Assembly: GCA_947177005.1 (NCBI GenBank)
Contig: CAMWSZ010000008.1
Location: 1 to 21,677, forward strand
Source: an uncultured Clostridia bacterium
GTDB lineage: Bacteria; Bacillota; Clostridia; Oscillospirales; Oscillospiraceae
Direction of reading: 5' to 3'
Length of the DNA stretch: 21,677 nucleotides
The translations under genes were made by a program, and so were the position numbers. Below the pieces are notes generated by a model. It saw only the letters and a program-made list of their open reading frames with translations, was not told the origin of the DNA and ran no database searches. Positions 15,806-21,677 of this stretch are shown piece after piece (position 1 is the stretch's first letter; each line of letters opens with the position of its first letter).

Positions 15806-16266
15806 GACAGCGCCTCCTTGCTGATCGCGATTGCTCTCTCCAGGAACTCCGTGTCGAATCCGAAATCCTTGTAGCTTTCGGTGCAGGTTCGCACATAGGA
15901 ATCGTATGGGATGCCCAGCGCCCGCTCCTCGTGCATGATGTATACGAAGGCTCTGCACTTGTGCACCTTGCCGGTTTGGATGTCCTTGACGGGCAGGAAC
16001 ATCGACTTCCGATAGTAGAATTTCGGGTACCCCTCGTAGCGGTCCAGAGCTTTGATGTCCGCCTCCGTCACCTGCCATACGCCTACTGGGACGCTGGCTC
16101 CGGCCTTCGGTTCGATTGTGAGGAAGGAGCCGGTTTTGCTCCCCTTGAACAGGAGCTCATAGTCCTCAATGGTCGCCGTGCCGACCACCTGTGCCCCAGG
16201 GCAGCGGCTCTGCATCTGCCGGACGTTCAGGTTGCTGCCGTAGGCGAGATAAAGCTTGTTTGCCAT
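15802..16266 (-). CDS. Gamma-glutamylcyclotransferase, AIG2-like
   Basis: A 154-aa protein with the AIG2-like/GGCT fold. Key residues are visible: the substrate loop YGSN at residues 9-12, and the probable catalytic Glu78 in LDRYEGYP. Enzymes of the family release 5-oxoproline from gamma-glutamyl amines or peptides. The start at 16266 has AGGATGG 7 nt upstream. A TTG two codons earlier is possible but not preferred. It lies directly after an amidoligase gene, which forms amide bonds from carboxylates. Pairs of amidoligase and AIG2-like enzymes are known in mobile elements and suggest opposite or successive steps on a gamma-glutamyl product. The true substrate is unknown. Confidence 0.87.
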   Translation of the reverse strand: MANKLYLAYGSNLNVRQMQSRCPGAQVVGTATIEDYELLFKGSKTGSFLTIEPKAGASVPVGVWQVTEADIKALDRYEGYPKFYYRKSMFLPVKDIQTGKVHKCRAFVYIMHEERALGIPYDSYVRTCTESYKDFGFDTEFLERAIAISKEALS

Positions 16267-16305
16267 TTTCAATCCATCCTTTCTGAAAGCAATGTCCTTC
16301 TACCA

Positions 16306-16332
16306 CCTAAAGCCCGCGCTTGGCGGGTTAGG
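16306..16332 (-). other. Hairpin between amidoligase and AIG2-like genes
   Basis: CCTAA (16306-16310) pairs with TTAGG (16328-16332) and CCCGC (16313-16317) with GCGGG (16323-16327), with a 2-nt bulge between the stems and a 5-nt loop. No U run follows on the minus strand, so it is more likely an mRNA stability or processing element than a terminator. It is visible only as complementarity. Confidence 0.4.
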
Positions 16333-16351
16333 CGGGGCAGGTGCCGCCTTG

Positions 16352-17299
16352 TCAGGCGACCGTGCCGTTGCGGAAGGCGGCGTTCCCGGTCAGGCGGCGG
16401 GTTAGGATGTCCCGCGCTGTGGCGAACTCCTCGCCGATGAAGCCCAGCCGGAGGAGCCAAGTCCTCATGGCGTACTTGGGATTCTCGGTCTGTTGGGGCT
16501 TCGGGCTGGCGGTCTTGACCGTCTTGGCCATCTGGCTGAGCGCCAGGCAAAGCTGAATGTAGCTCTTAAGCTGTCCGGCGTGGAGACCGTTCTGTTTGCC
16601 GTCCGCTGGTGCATCGAATTGGAAAAGCCGGAATTCAATCGTGCCCTTTGTGAAGGTTGCGTGGAGATTGAGCATATGGTAGCGGCTCTGGTTGTAATGG
16701 TGGTTCCTGTTCCAGCCGCTGTTATTGCAGGTGTACCAAATGTCGGCCAGTTCGCTCATCGTGGTGGGCTTGCTCCGGTTGAGCGTTCCCAGAAATTTGG
16801 GGTTGACCGTGCGGCAGTAGGCGTCAATCCGGTTCCGGCTGATCGCCAGGGCGTCCGCCAGGAGGCGTTCGTGGCTCGCCATGATGTTGGCTAGGTTCCG
16901 CAGGGTTTTGGCGTCGTGGCCCTGCGCCCCGATGTGAATGTGTACTCCGCAGCCTCTGGTGGCGTCGCTCCTGGCTCCGGCTTTCCGCAGCCGCCGGATC
17001 AGTTCCTGCAGGAGGTCCATGTCGGCGTAGGTCAGGACCGGCGTGACCATCTCGCACTTTTCGGTGTCCGGCCCGTGGATGCTGCTGTCCCGCTGAAATT
17101 TCCACTCGCGGCCCTGGGCGTCCCAGGCGGACCAGGCGCGGTAGCCGTTCCGGCTGTCGGTGTCCCGAGCGCGTCCGGTGCCGAAAAACTCAGCGGCGGT
17201 CTTGGCGGCCTTGCTCCGGGTAATGTTGTTCATCTCAACTTCAACCCCGATGGTCTGTGTTTTCATCTCGGCGATCTGGTTCTTCAGCTTCTCGTTCAT
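16352..17299 (-). CDS. Amidoligase family enzyme (Amidoligase_2)
   Basis: A 315-aa protein of the amidoligase family, which is related to glutamine synthetase-like carboxylate-amine ligases. Visible motifs: IGVEVEMNNI at residues 17-26 with the metal-binding Glu pair, FQRDSSI at 68-74, EMVTPVL at 83-89, the His pair HIHIG at 120-124, and IEFRLFQ with Glu222 and Arg224. All family hallmarks are present, so it should be active. The ATG at 17299 has GGAGG upstream; the long N-terminal extension from 17407 would read through a duplicated DNA element and is rejected. Residues 240-312 form a C-terminal helical module shared with the protein encoded just before it. The AIG2-like gene follows. The product is unknown; a gamma-glutamyl-type or protein tag is possible. 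Confidence 0.87.
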   Translation of the reverse strand: MNEKLKNQIAEMKTQTIGVEVEMNNITRSKAAKTAAEFFGTGRARDTDSRNGYRAWSAWDAQGREWKFQRDSSIHGPDTEKCEMVTPVLTYADMDLLQELIRRLRKAGARSDATRGCGVHIHIGAQGHDAKTLRNLANIMASHERLLADALAISRNRIDAYCRTVNPKFLGTLNRSKPTTMSELADIWYTCNNSGWNRNHHYNQSRYHMLNLHATFTKGTIEFRLFQFDAPADGKQNGLHAGQLKSYIQLCLALSQMAKTVKTASPKPQQTENPKYAMRTWLLRLGFIGEEFATARDILTRRLTGNAAFRNGTVA

Positions 17300-17345
17300 G
17301 GTGTTGCCCTCCGTTTTATTTTGGTGTGTTTTCCCTTTCGGTGTG

Positions 17346-17400
17346 TACATATTCGCTCTAAAACGGAGAAATAGCAAGTTATTTCGACCCGTATTGTACA
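17346..17400 (-). repeat. Copy 1 of a duplicated upstream element, before the amidoligase gene
   Basis: This 55-bp stretch matches 18200-18257 in most positions. Shared blocks are ACATATTCGCTCTA, GCAAGTTATTTC, ACCCG and TTGTACA. Its core, GAAATAGCAAGTTATTTC (17368-17385), has perfect 6-bp inverted arms GAAATA/TATTTC. It lies about 45 nt upstream of the amidoligase ATG and could be an operator, a promoter or an RNA leader. Confidence 0.8.
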
Positions 17401-17428
17401 CAAACATTCGGGCAGGATGTTGTGTATT

Positions 17429-18172
17429 TTATGCCTCTTCGCTGCTGACTTCAACGGCTTCCTGCCGCTGGCCACTCTTGAACGCACTGTTGCCGGAGAG
17501 GTTACGGAGCAGGATTTTCCGCTCCTCCTTGGACTCGGCCCCGATAAATCCCAGCCGCAGGAGGAAACATCGAAATGCGTACTTCTCGTTGTCCGTGTCC
17601 CTCTCCTTGGCTGAGATGCGCTTTTGGTTCTGGGCCATGTCGCAGAGCGCGGCAATCAGGTGTGTGTATGCTTTGACCTCCCCGCCGGTGAGCTCACCGC
17701 TGAACCAGGGGAAGGAAATCGTATCGCCGTCCACCTCAATGGGCAGACTGCCGGCACCGAGAGTCTTGCGAATCAGCTGCCCTTTGGATGCGATAAGCGC
17801 TTGGAGGTTCTTCAATGCCTCCGGGGTGAAACCGGCGGCGGGCATCTGAATGGTCAGCGATTCGCCTCTCTGCGCCCCGTTGACGGGGGCAGGTGCGACG
17901 TTGGCTTCTTCGGCGGGTAATTCCTCATCCTTATGACTGAGGGCCGGCGTGCGGGCCAGTGTTTCGATGAGGCCCTCAATTTCCTCGCTGTCTGCCCGGT
18001 CGTTGAAGGAAACCACGCCGTGGTCGATGGTGAAATAGTCCACCCGGTAGGAGAATGTCGGCGCTTCCAGGTACTTGGAATCAGCTTTTATGTAAGCGGC
18101 AATGGCCTGTACCAGCTGCTTGCGCTCGGTGCCGGTTACGTTGAAGTCAATGGAAAAATCGTTTGCTGCCAT
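17429..18172 (-). CDS. Hypothetical protein sharing its C-terminal module with the amidoligase
   Basis: A 247-aa protein of unknown function; relatives in Clostridia mobile elements are sometimes called virulence-related without basis. I chose the ATG at 18172 because GGGAGG lies 7 nt upstream. Residues 1-78 look like a small alpha/beta domain (FNVTGTERKQLVQAIAAYIK, VDYFTIDHGVVSF). An acidic linker covers 80-103. Residues 105-160 form a second domain ending TISFPWF. Residues 163-234 match residues 240-312 of the neighbouring amidoligase. In the last 40 aligned residues, 24 are identical, including LLRLGFIG and the later GN-x-AF. It has no amidoligase active-site motifs. It may bind or regulate the enzyme, or bind the same partner. 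Its upstream DNA element is also shared with that gene. Confidence 0.82.
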   Translation of the reverse strand: MAANDFSIDFNVTGTERKQLVQAIAAYIKADSKYLEAPTFSYRVDYFTIDHGVVSFNDRADSEEIEGLIETLARTPALSHKDEELPAEEANVAPAPVNGAQRGESLTIQMPAAGFTPEALKNLQALIASKGQLIRKTLGAGSLPIEVDGDTISFPWFSGELTGGEVKAYTHLIAALCDMAQNQKRISAKERDTDNEKYAFRCFLLRLGFIGAESKEERKILLRNLSGNSAFKSGQRQEAVEVSSEEA

Positions 18173-18199
18173 GGTGGAGCCTCCCTTGTTCGTTGCGCT

Positions 18200-18257
18200 C
18201 ACATATTCGCTCTACTTGCCCGAAATTGCAAGTTATTTCTCCACCCGATTTTGTACA
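18200..18257 (-). repeat. Copy 2 of the duplicated upstream element, before the 247-aa protein gene
   Basis: This 58-bp copy corresponds to 17346-17400. Its inverted core at 18222-18239 is GAAATTGCAAGTTATTTC, with arms GAAAT/ATTTC. It begins 28 nt upstream of the gene start. Having the same element before both genes suggests common regulation. Confidence 0.8.
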
Positions 18258-18303
18258 ATTACTCGGCTGTCATTTGTGTAGACTATACAATACCAGCAAG
18301 AAC

Positions 18304-18343
18304 AAAAAAGACGCAGGGCAAGGTTATACCATTGCCCCACATC
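18304..18343 (-). terminator. Intrinsic terminator downstream of the TOPRIM-like gene
   Basis: On the minus strand GATGTGGGGCAA (18343-18332) pairs with TTGCCCTGCGTC (18321-18310), including three G-U pairs. An inner GGT/ACC pairing closes a 3-nt loop, with one unpaired base at 18331. Six U residues (18309-18304) follow directly. It ends the defence cassette and separates it from the amidoligase block. Confidence 0.88.
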
Positions 18344-18411
18344 TAAACCAATAACAAAGAGTTCCTAAATATGTACCTAATAGATTTTTTAGACTTGTTA
18401 CGCCTAGATAA

Positions 18412-18924
18412 CTACTGAGTAGACAATTTGACTTTATATGACATATTCTCCACATGTTGATACGGAGAGTTTGGCCTTTTGCCCCAAAATTGGTCTATAT
18501 CAAACTGGTGCTCTCGTAATTTAGCCGCTAGGTTTGTGACTCGAATGAGATCGGACTTGAATTCCTCTTTCGTTTTGCTATCTAACAACTCTACTATCCC
18601 TTTTATGCTACAGCTACGAACCAACTCGTCCTCCAAATTGAGAACTTGTGGGATAGTAACGATCTCAGATACGGCAGAACATCTTTTTAACTTCTCCAGG
18701 TTCTTGTTCAGAATATTTACATGACCAGTATCGGTGTCAAAGACTAATACAACCATAGTCCTCGGGCGAAGAGCAATAAGTCGAGCTTGTGTGAATTCAC
18801 GTTCTACCACATTCAACTTTTGTACTTTCCCGGGACGAATAGTTTCCAAATCGGTCTTGAGTATGTTGATGAGCTTTTCTTCATCCTCACCCTCTACATA
18901 GTATTGCACAAAGTTACTCTTCAC
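18412..18924 (-). CDS. TOPRIM-like protein, probable defence effector (RloB/AriB/AbiLii-like)
   Basis: A 170-aa protein 18 nt downstream of the ATPase gene. The GTG start at 18924 has GAGG 9 nt upstream. It has a TOPRIM-like pattern: a first strand ending YYVEGEDEE with Glu11 at residues 8-16, and VVLVFDTDTGH with the DxD pair Asp63/Asp65. A further acidic segment NLEDELVRSC lies at 97-106. In OLD, PARIS (AriB) and RloB/AbiLii proteins a TOPRIM or TOPRIM-like domain acts as the nuclease or toxic effector controlled by the ATPase. Here the domain is a separate short protein, smaller than typical AriB. Composition is AT-rich like its partner and unlike the phage genes. The link to nuclease activity is inferred from the acidic residues. 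Confidence 0.7.
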   Translation of the reverse strand: MKSNFVQYYVEGEDEEKLINILKTDLETIRPGKVQKLNVVEREFTQARLIALRPRTMVVLVFDTDTGHVNILNKNLEKLKRCSAVSEIVTIPQVLNLEDELVRSCSIKGIVELLDSKTKEEFKSDLIRVTNLAAKLREHQFDIDQFWGKRPNSPYQHVENMSYKVKLSTQ

Positions 18925-18942
18925 TTCTACTATCCTCTATAT

Positions 18943-20055
18943 TTAAAGTTCAGCAATAGCATAGATAAGATCTACCGCTGGGGAGGTAGAAAACAGGTCA
19001 TTTTCTACTGCGTTTTTTAGAGAATCAGAACTGCGCTTAAGCAGACTGGATGCACTAACGCAAGAAATCGGATGTTCTGTGTTGTTGGAATCTTTCCGCA
19101 AAAAAGTGAACGAGTGCTTAGGCAGATTCATGTCCAGTACATCTGTGTTATGCGTAGTAAAAAACAACTGTTCGTTCGGCTGAATGGAATCGATCATAAG
19201 AGAGAGAATGGCTTTTTCAATATCGCTATGAATATAGGAGAACTGTTCATCGCAATAGTAAAAAGTGCAGGCCCCCTGCAGAAGTGCAGAAACAACCTCT
19301 GCAATTATTACGCCGGCTTTGGTGCCACTAGAGAGCTGGTCGGTGTCAAAAGAAGTTCCTCTTTGAAGAATAATTGACTCATCACGAAGCCGAATCACAT
19401 AGGCATCCTCTACTTCTCTAGATTTCACTACCTCTTGAATAGACGGATCTAATGCCTTCAATATGTTTTCTAGGACAAATGGGAATTTTTTATCTTTAGG
19501 GCTAATCTGTAGCACAAACTTAGTATCCCTTGGATATTCAAACATCCAAGCCAGTGCCTCCACCTTATCTAACTCCTCTAGATAGTTTTCGCTTGGGGAA
19601 GATGGAGCTGCTTCCAAACGCCTGGCACAGGACTCATAACTATCCTTAATCCAGATACTCTCCTTGCGGACCTCCAGTTTTATGTCTCCAGTATCATATT
19701 TTCCGTTTGGCTTGGGAGAGACGGTGCAAGTAATCCTGTAAAGGTTATTACTTCGACATACCAAATCAATGGCAAAAGAAGCCGCATGAGTTCGATCTTT
19801 GATTGCGCCAGTAATAAATACAGGGTTCTTTTGGGAAATGAAGTTAAAGATACCCATAAGAATACGTCCTAAGGTGGTTTTTCCTGAAGCATTGGCTCCC
19901 ATGATAATGTTGACCTTCTTATATCGGAAGTTAGGGCGGTCCTTCAAATGTTCGTTCTGAATACAGGAGTCAACAATTTTTTTGGGATAGGTCAAGTTCA
20001 TTCGAAAGTCTTTAAAAGCATAAAAATTGTCTAACCAGACGTTCAAAATAACCAT
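18943..20055 (-). CDS. ABC/OLD-type AAA ATPase, probable sensor of a two-gene defence system
   Basis: A 370-aa ATPase (AAA_15/AAA_21 type). Motifs, in order: a start typical of the family (VWLDNFYAFKDF), Walker A GANASGKTT at residues 53-61, an ABC signature-like LSSGTKAG at 241-248, Walker B FYYCDEQ at 265-271, and an H-loop TTHNTD at 300-305. It is the size of the ATPase half of AriA, AbiLi or RloA and lacks a fused TOPRIM, which is supplied by the next gene. The ATG at 20055 has AGGAGG 6 nt upstream and gives the usual N-terminus. A GTG at 20091, also with AAGGAG, would add 12 residues. The gene is AT-rich compared with the phage genes and is bracketed by terminators, as expected for acquired cargo. 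Confidence 0.85.
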   Translation of the reverse strand: MVILNVWLDNFYAFKDFRMNLTYPKKIVDSCIQNEHLKDRPNFRYKKVNIIMGANASGKTTLGRILMGIFNFISQKNPVFITGAIKDRTHAASFAIDLVCRSNNLYRITCTVSPKPNGKYDTGDIKLEVRKESIWIKDSYESCARRLEAAPSSPSENYLEELDKVEALAWMFEYPRDTKFVLQISPKDKKFPFVLENILKALDPSIQEVVKSREVEDAYVIRLRDESIILQRGTSFDTDQLSSGTKAGVIIAEVVSALLQGACTFYYCDEQFSYIHSDIEKAILSLMIDSIQPNEQLFFTTHNTDVLDMNLPKHSFTFLRKDSNNTEHPISCVSASSLLKRSSDSLKNAVENDLFSTSPAVDLIYAIAEL

Positions 20056-20109
20056 AACATCCCTCCTGACAGATATATTTTTCGATTTCACGAAGAAATC
20101 TCCTTTCCA

Positions 20110-20138
20110 ATTTTATCACACACTGCTCTAAAAAGCAA
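20110..20138 (-). promoter_or_regulatory. Candidate sigma-A promoter of the defence cassette
   Basis: On the minus strand TTGCTT (20138-20133) and TAAAAT (20115-20110) are separated by 17 nt, with TG just before the -10 box (an extended -10). This would give a leader of about 50 nt before the ATPase start. The -35 box is weak and the call rests on spacing and position. Confidence 0.5.
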
Positions 20139-20172
20139 CAGTTACAATAAAAAAGTATACACAGTTCTTATA

Positions 20173-20195
20173 GAAAAAATCCCTCTTTCGAGGGC
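20173..20195 (-). terminator. Intrinsic terminator upstream of the defence cassette
   Basis: On the minus strand CCCTC-GAAA-GAGGG (20194-20181) forms a tight GNRA-capped hairpin, followed by ATTTTTTC. It lies after the methyltransferase stump and before the cassette promoter, so transcription from the upstream phage genes should largely stop here. Confidence 0.75.
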
Positions 20196-20208
20196 GTATC
20201 AGAAGGAA

Positions 20209-20346
20209 TTATGACCAGAAAATTGTGACGCGGATCGGAAACGGTTCGATTTCTGCGGCCCACACGGGGGTAATCCCGCTGAGCAGACCGCCCAGAGGAA
20301 AGCCGCCGGAGCCATCAAACAGACTGCCCAGCGTCAGCCTATCCAT
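20209..20346 (-). pseudogene. Truncated DNA cytosine-5 methyltransferase, N-terminal stump
   Basis: A 45-codon frame whose ATG (20346) overlaps the end of the preceding methyltransferase gene. Its translation begins MDRLTLGSLFDGSGGFPLGG, which is the SAM-binding motif I region (F-x-G-x-G) of cytosine-C5 methyltransferases, and continues with ITPVWAAEIEPFPIRVT, also typical. After residue 41 similarity ends and a TAA follows at 20211-20209. The catalytic PCQ motif and the target recognition part are missing from the whole window. The sequence changes to AT-rich DNA here, and a terminator and the defence cassette follow. The gene was therefore cut and most of it replaced. It is unlikely to make a working enzyme. 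Confidence 0.85.
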
Positions 20347-21586
20347 CCGCGCCAACCTCTTTCACTAACGCAGCATATGGAATCTGTTCGCCGTCCCGAA
20401 GGACATACACGTCATCAGTGCTGTTCGCGCTCTCCGCATAACGCCGGAGGATGACGGACGCATATTTCTCATCCAGTTCCATTGCGTAACAGATCCGCCG
20501 CAGCTGCTCACAGGCCATAAGCGTGGAGCCGGAACCGCCGAAGGTGTCCAGAACAATGGCATTCTCCTGGGACGAGTTGCATATGGGATAACCTAATAGA
20601 TCCAGCGGCTTGGATGTGGGATGATTCTCGTTCCGCTTCGGCTTGTCGTAGCGCCAGATGGTGGTCTGCCGACGGTCAGAGTACCAGCGGTGCGGCCCGT
20701 TCTGAAGGAAGCCATACAGCACAGGCTCGTGCTGCCACTGGTAGTCGCTGCGGCCCAGCACCAAGGAATTCTTTACCCAAATACATACGCCGGCCAGATG
20801 CAGGCCAGCGTCAATAAATGCCCGGCGGAAGTTCAGCCCCTCCGTATCCGCATGGAATACATAGGCGGCGCCGCCCGGCTCCAGGTGAGCCACCATATTG
20901 GTGAAGGACCGGAACAGGAATTGATAAAAGTCGTCCCCCTTGATGGAATCATTCTGGATGGTCAGGCCGTCCGACGATTTAAAAGACACGCCATAAGGGG
21001 GATCAGTCAAGATGAGATTCGCCTTCCTGCCGTCCATCAGCGCGGCCACATCCTCGGCGGAAGTTGCGTCGCCGCACATCAGCCGGTGACGGCCTACAGT
21101 CCAGATGTCGCCGCGCTGAACAAAGGAAGCTCTCTCCAGCGCGGCGGTGAGGTCAAAACCATCGTCATGGGCTTCGGCTTTTGACAAATCGGCGAACATA
21201 GAGGCAAGCTCCTGCTCGTCAAAGCCGGTGGGATAGACGTCCTCACCACTGGCGGTAATTTCGGCCAGCAGTGATGTCAGCTTTTCATCGTCCCACTCGC
21301 CGGTGATTTTATTGAGAGCGATGTTCAGCCGCTTTTCATCCACCTCGGACAGCTCCACAACACTGACCTCGCTCTCCGTCACGCCCAGGTCCAGGAGGAC
21401 GCGCAGCCGCTGGTGGCCGCCGATCACGTTCCCCGTGCTGCGGTTCCAAACAATCGGCTCGACACTCCCAAAGGACAGAATGGACGCCTTCAGTTTCTCA
21501 TAAGCCGGATCTCCGGGCTTCAGGGCTTTGCGGGGATTGTACGCCGCCGGGTTCAGCTCTGACAATTTCATCTTCACAATATCCAT
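20339..21586 (-). CDS. DNA methyltransferase with N-terminal ParB-like domain (DPPY type, probable N6-adenine)
   Basis: A 415-aa protein. Residues 5-100 are a ParB/sulfiredoxin-like domain with NPRK and GGHQRL at 56-61. The C-terminal half is an amino-methyltransferase: TDPPYG at 194-199 (motif IV), HPTSKP at 322-327, and SAM-binding TFGGSGST at 348-355 (motif I). Motif IV before motif I is the beta-class order. It would methylate phage DNA, protecting it from host restriction or marking it for packaging or replication. The ATG at 21586 has AGGAGG 7 nt upstream, so an earlier in-frame reading is rejected. Its last codons overlap the start of the broken cytosine methyltransferase. Such ParB-methylase fusions are frequent in phages of Gram-positive bacteria. 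Confidence 0.92.
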   Translation of the reverse strand: MDIVKMKLSELNPAAYNPRKALKPGDPAYEKLKASILSFGSVEPIVWNRSTGNVIGGHQRLRVLLDLGVTESEVSVVELSEVDEKRLNIALNKITGEWDDEKLTSLLAEITASGEDVYPTGFDEQELASMFADLSKAEAHDDGFDLTAALERASFVQRGDIWTVGRHRLMCGDATSAEDVAALMDGRKANLILTDPPYGVSFKSSDGLTIQNDSIKGDDFYQFLFRSFTNMVAHLEPGGAAYVFHADTEGLNFRRAFIDAGLHLAGVCIWVKNSLVLGRSDYQWQHEPVLYGFLQNGPHRWYSDRRQTTIWRYDKPKRNENHPTSKPLDLLGYPICNSSQENAIVLDTFGGSGSTLMACEQLRRICYAMELDEKYASVILRRYAESANSTDDVYVLRDGEQIPYAALVKEVGADG

Positions 21587-21677
21587 GTGAAGACCTCCTT
21601 TTTGATGTCTGTCACCGCTGCACAGCTCCGGCACAGCTGTACCCGATGCAGACCCGCGCAAAGGAGAAACGCGGGCC
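21587..21677. other. Right edge, upstream of the methyltransferase gene
   Basis: These 91 nt hold the methyltransferase ribosome site. Short frames cross the edge on the minus strand in two phases, one with a TGA about 30 nt before the ATG and one running into the methyltransferase gene. One of them is probably the end of an upstream gene, but too little is present to decide which or to name it. Confidence 0.4.

Noticed and set aside
15806..16078. Longer form of the zinc-ribbon protein starting at 16078
   Set aside because: It would overlap most of the AIG2-like gene in another frame; the ATG at 15805 makes a coupled ATGA start and gives a compact protein.
17300..17407. N-terminal extension of the amidoligase to 17407
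   Set aside because: The extension reads through the duplicated DNA element and lacks a ribosome site, while the ATG at 17299 has one and matches the family start.
20144..20149. TATACT as the -10 box of the cassette promoter
   Set aside because: The matching -35 position would lie inside the terminator and has no TTGACA-like sequence; the extended -10 at 20115-20110 fits better.
18203..20346. Search for direct repeats or transposon ends flanking the defence cassette
   Set aside because: No matching terminal inverted repeats, target duplications or transposase were seen, so homologous or illegitimate exchange is more likely than transposition.
21587..21661. N-terminal extension of the ParB-methylase to 21661
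   Set aside because: The ATG at 21586 has a consensus ribosome site and the ParB domain begins right there; the extension contains no recognisable sequence.
1..21677. tRNA genes, CRISPR arrays, integrase and attachment sites
   Set aside because: Scanning both strands by eye showed no cloverleaf-like or regularly repeated sequence and no integrase motifs; these may lie outside the window.

Overview
The window is the late (structural) region of a tailed temperate phage or prophage. All supported genes lie on the minus strand, so the order of transcription runs from about 21.6 kb down to 1. GC-rich codon use, strong AGGAGG-type ribosome sites, many 4-bp ATGA stop/start overlaps and the gene families seen suggest a GC-rich Clostridia host (Oscillospiraceae-type gut Firmicute). 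This is inferred, because no host gene or attachment site lies in the window.

In transcription order: (1) a ParB-domain/DPPY DNA methyltransferase (21586-20339), followed by a 45-codon stump of a cytosine-C5 methyltransferase (20346-20209). (2) An AT-rich cassette of two genes: an ABC/OLD-type ATPase (20055-18943) and a small TOPRIM-like protein (18924-18412). It has its own candidate promoter and an intrinsic terminator at each side, and it looks like an anti-phage defence system of the OLD/PARIS/AbiL (RloA-RloB) type. (3) A cargo block of four small genes: a 247-aa protein, an amidoligase, an AIG2-like gamma-glutamylcyclotransferase and a zinc-ribbon protein. The 247-aa protein and the amidoligase share a C-terminal module and are preceded by two copies of the same upstream element. 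(4) A lambda-type packaging and head module: small and large (GpA) terminase, a small joining protein, portal, a ClpP-like protease fused to scaffold, decoration protein, capsid protein E and head-tail connectors. (5) A P2-like contractile-tail module: an unknown gene, sheath, tube, a second tube-like paralogue, a tail assembly chaperone with a programmed -1 frameshift, and a tape measure protein that runs off the left edge.

The phage is therefore a mosaic of a lambda-style (siphovirus-type) head and a P2-style contractile tail. The strongest points for follow-up are the two-gene defence cassette that has replaced most of a methyltransferase gene, the amidoligase/partner pair with duplicated protein and DNA elements, the duplicated tube gene, and the very clear A_AAU_UUU frameshift site with its stem. 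No tRNA, CRISPR array, integrase or insertion sequence was seen. Long open frames on the plus strand are judged to be antisense shadows.
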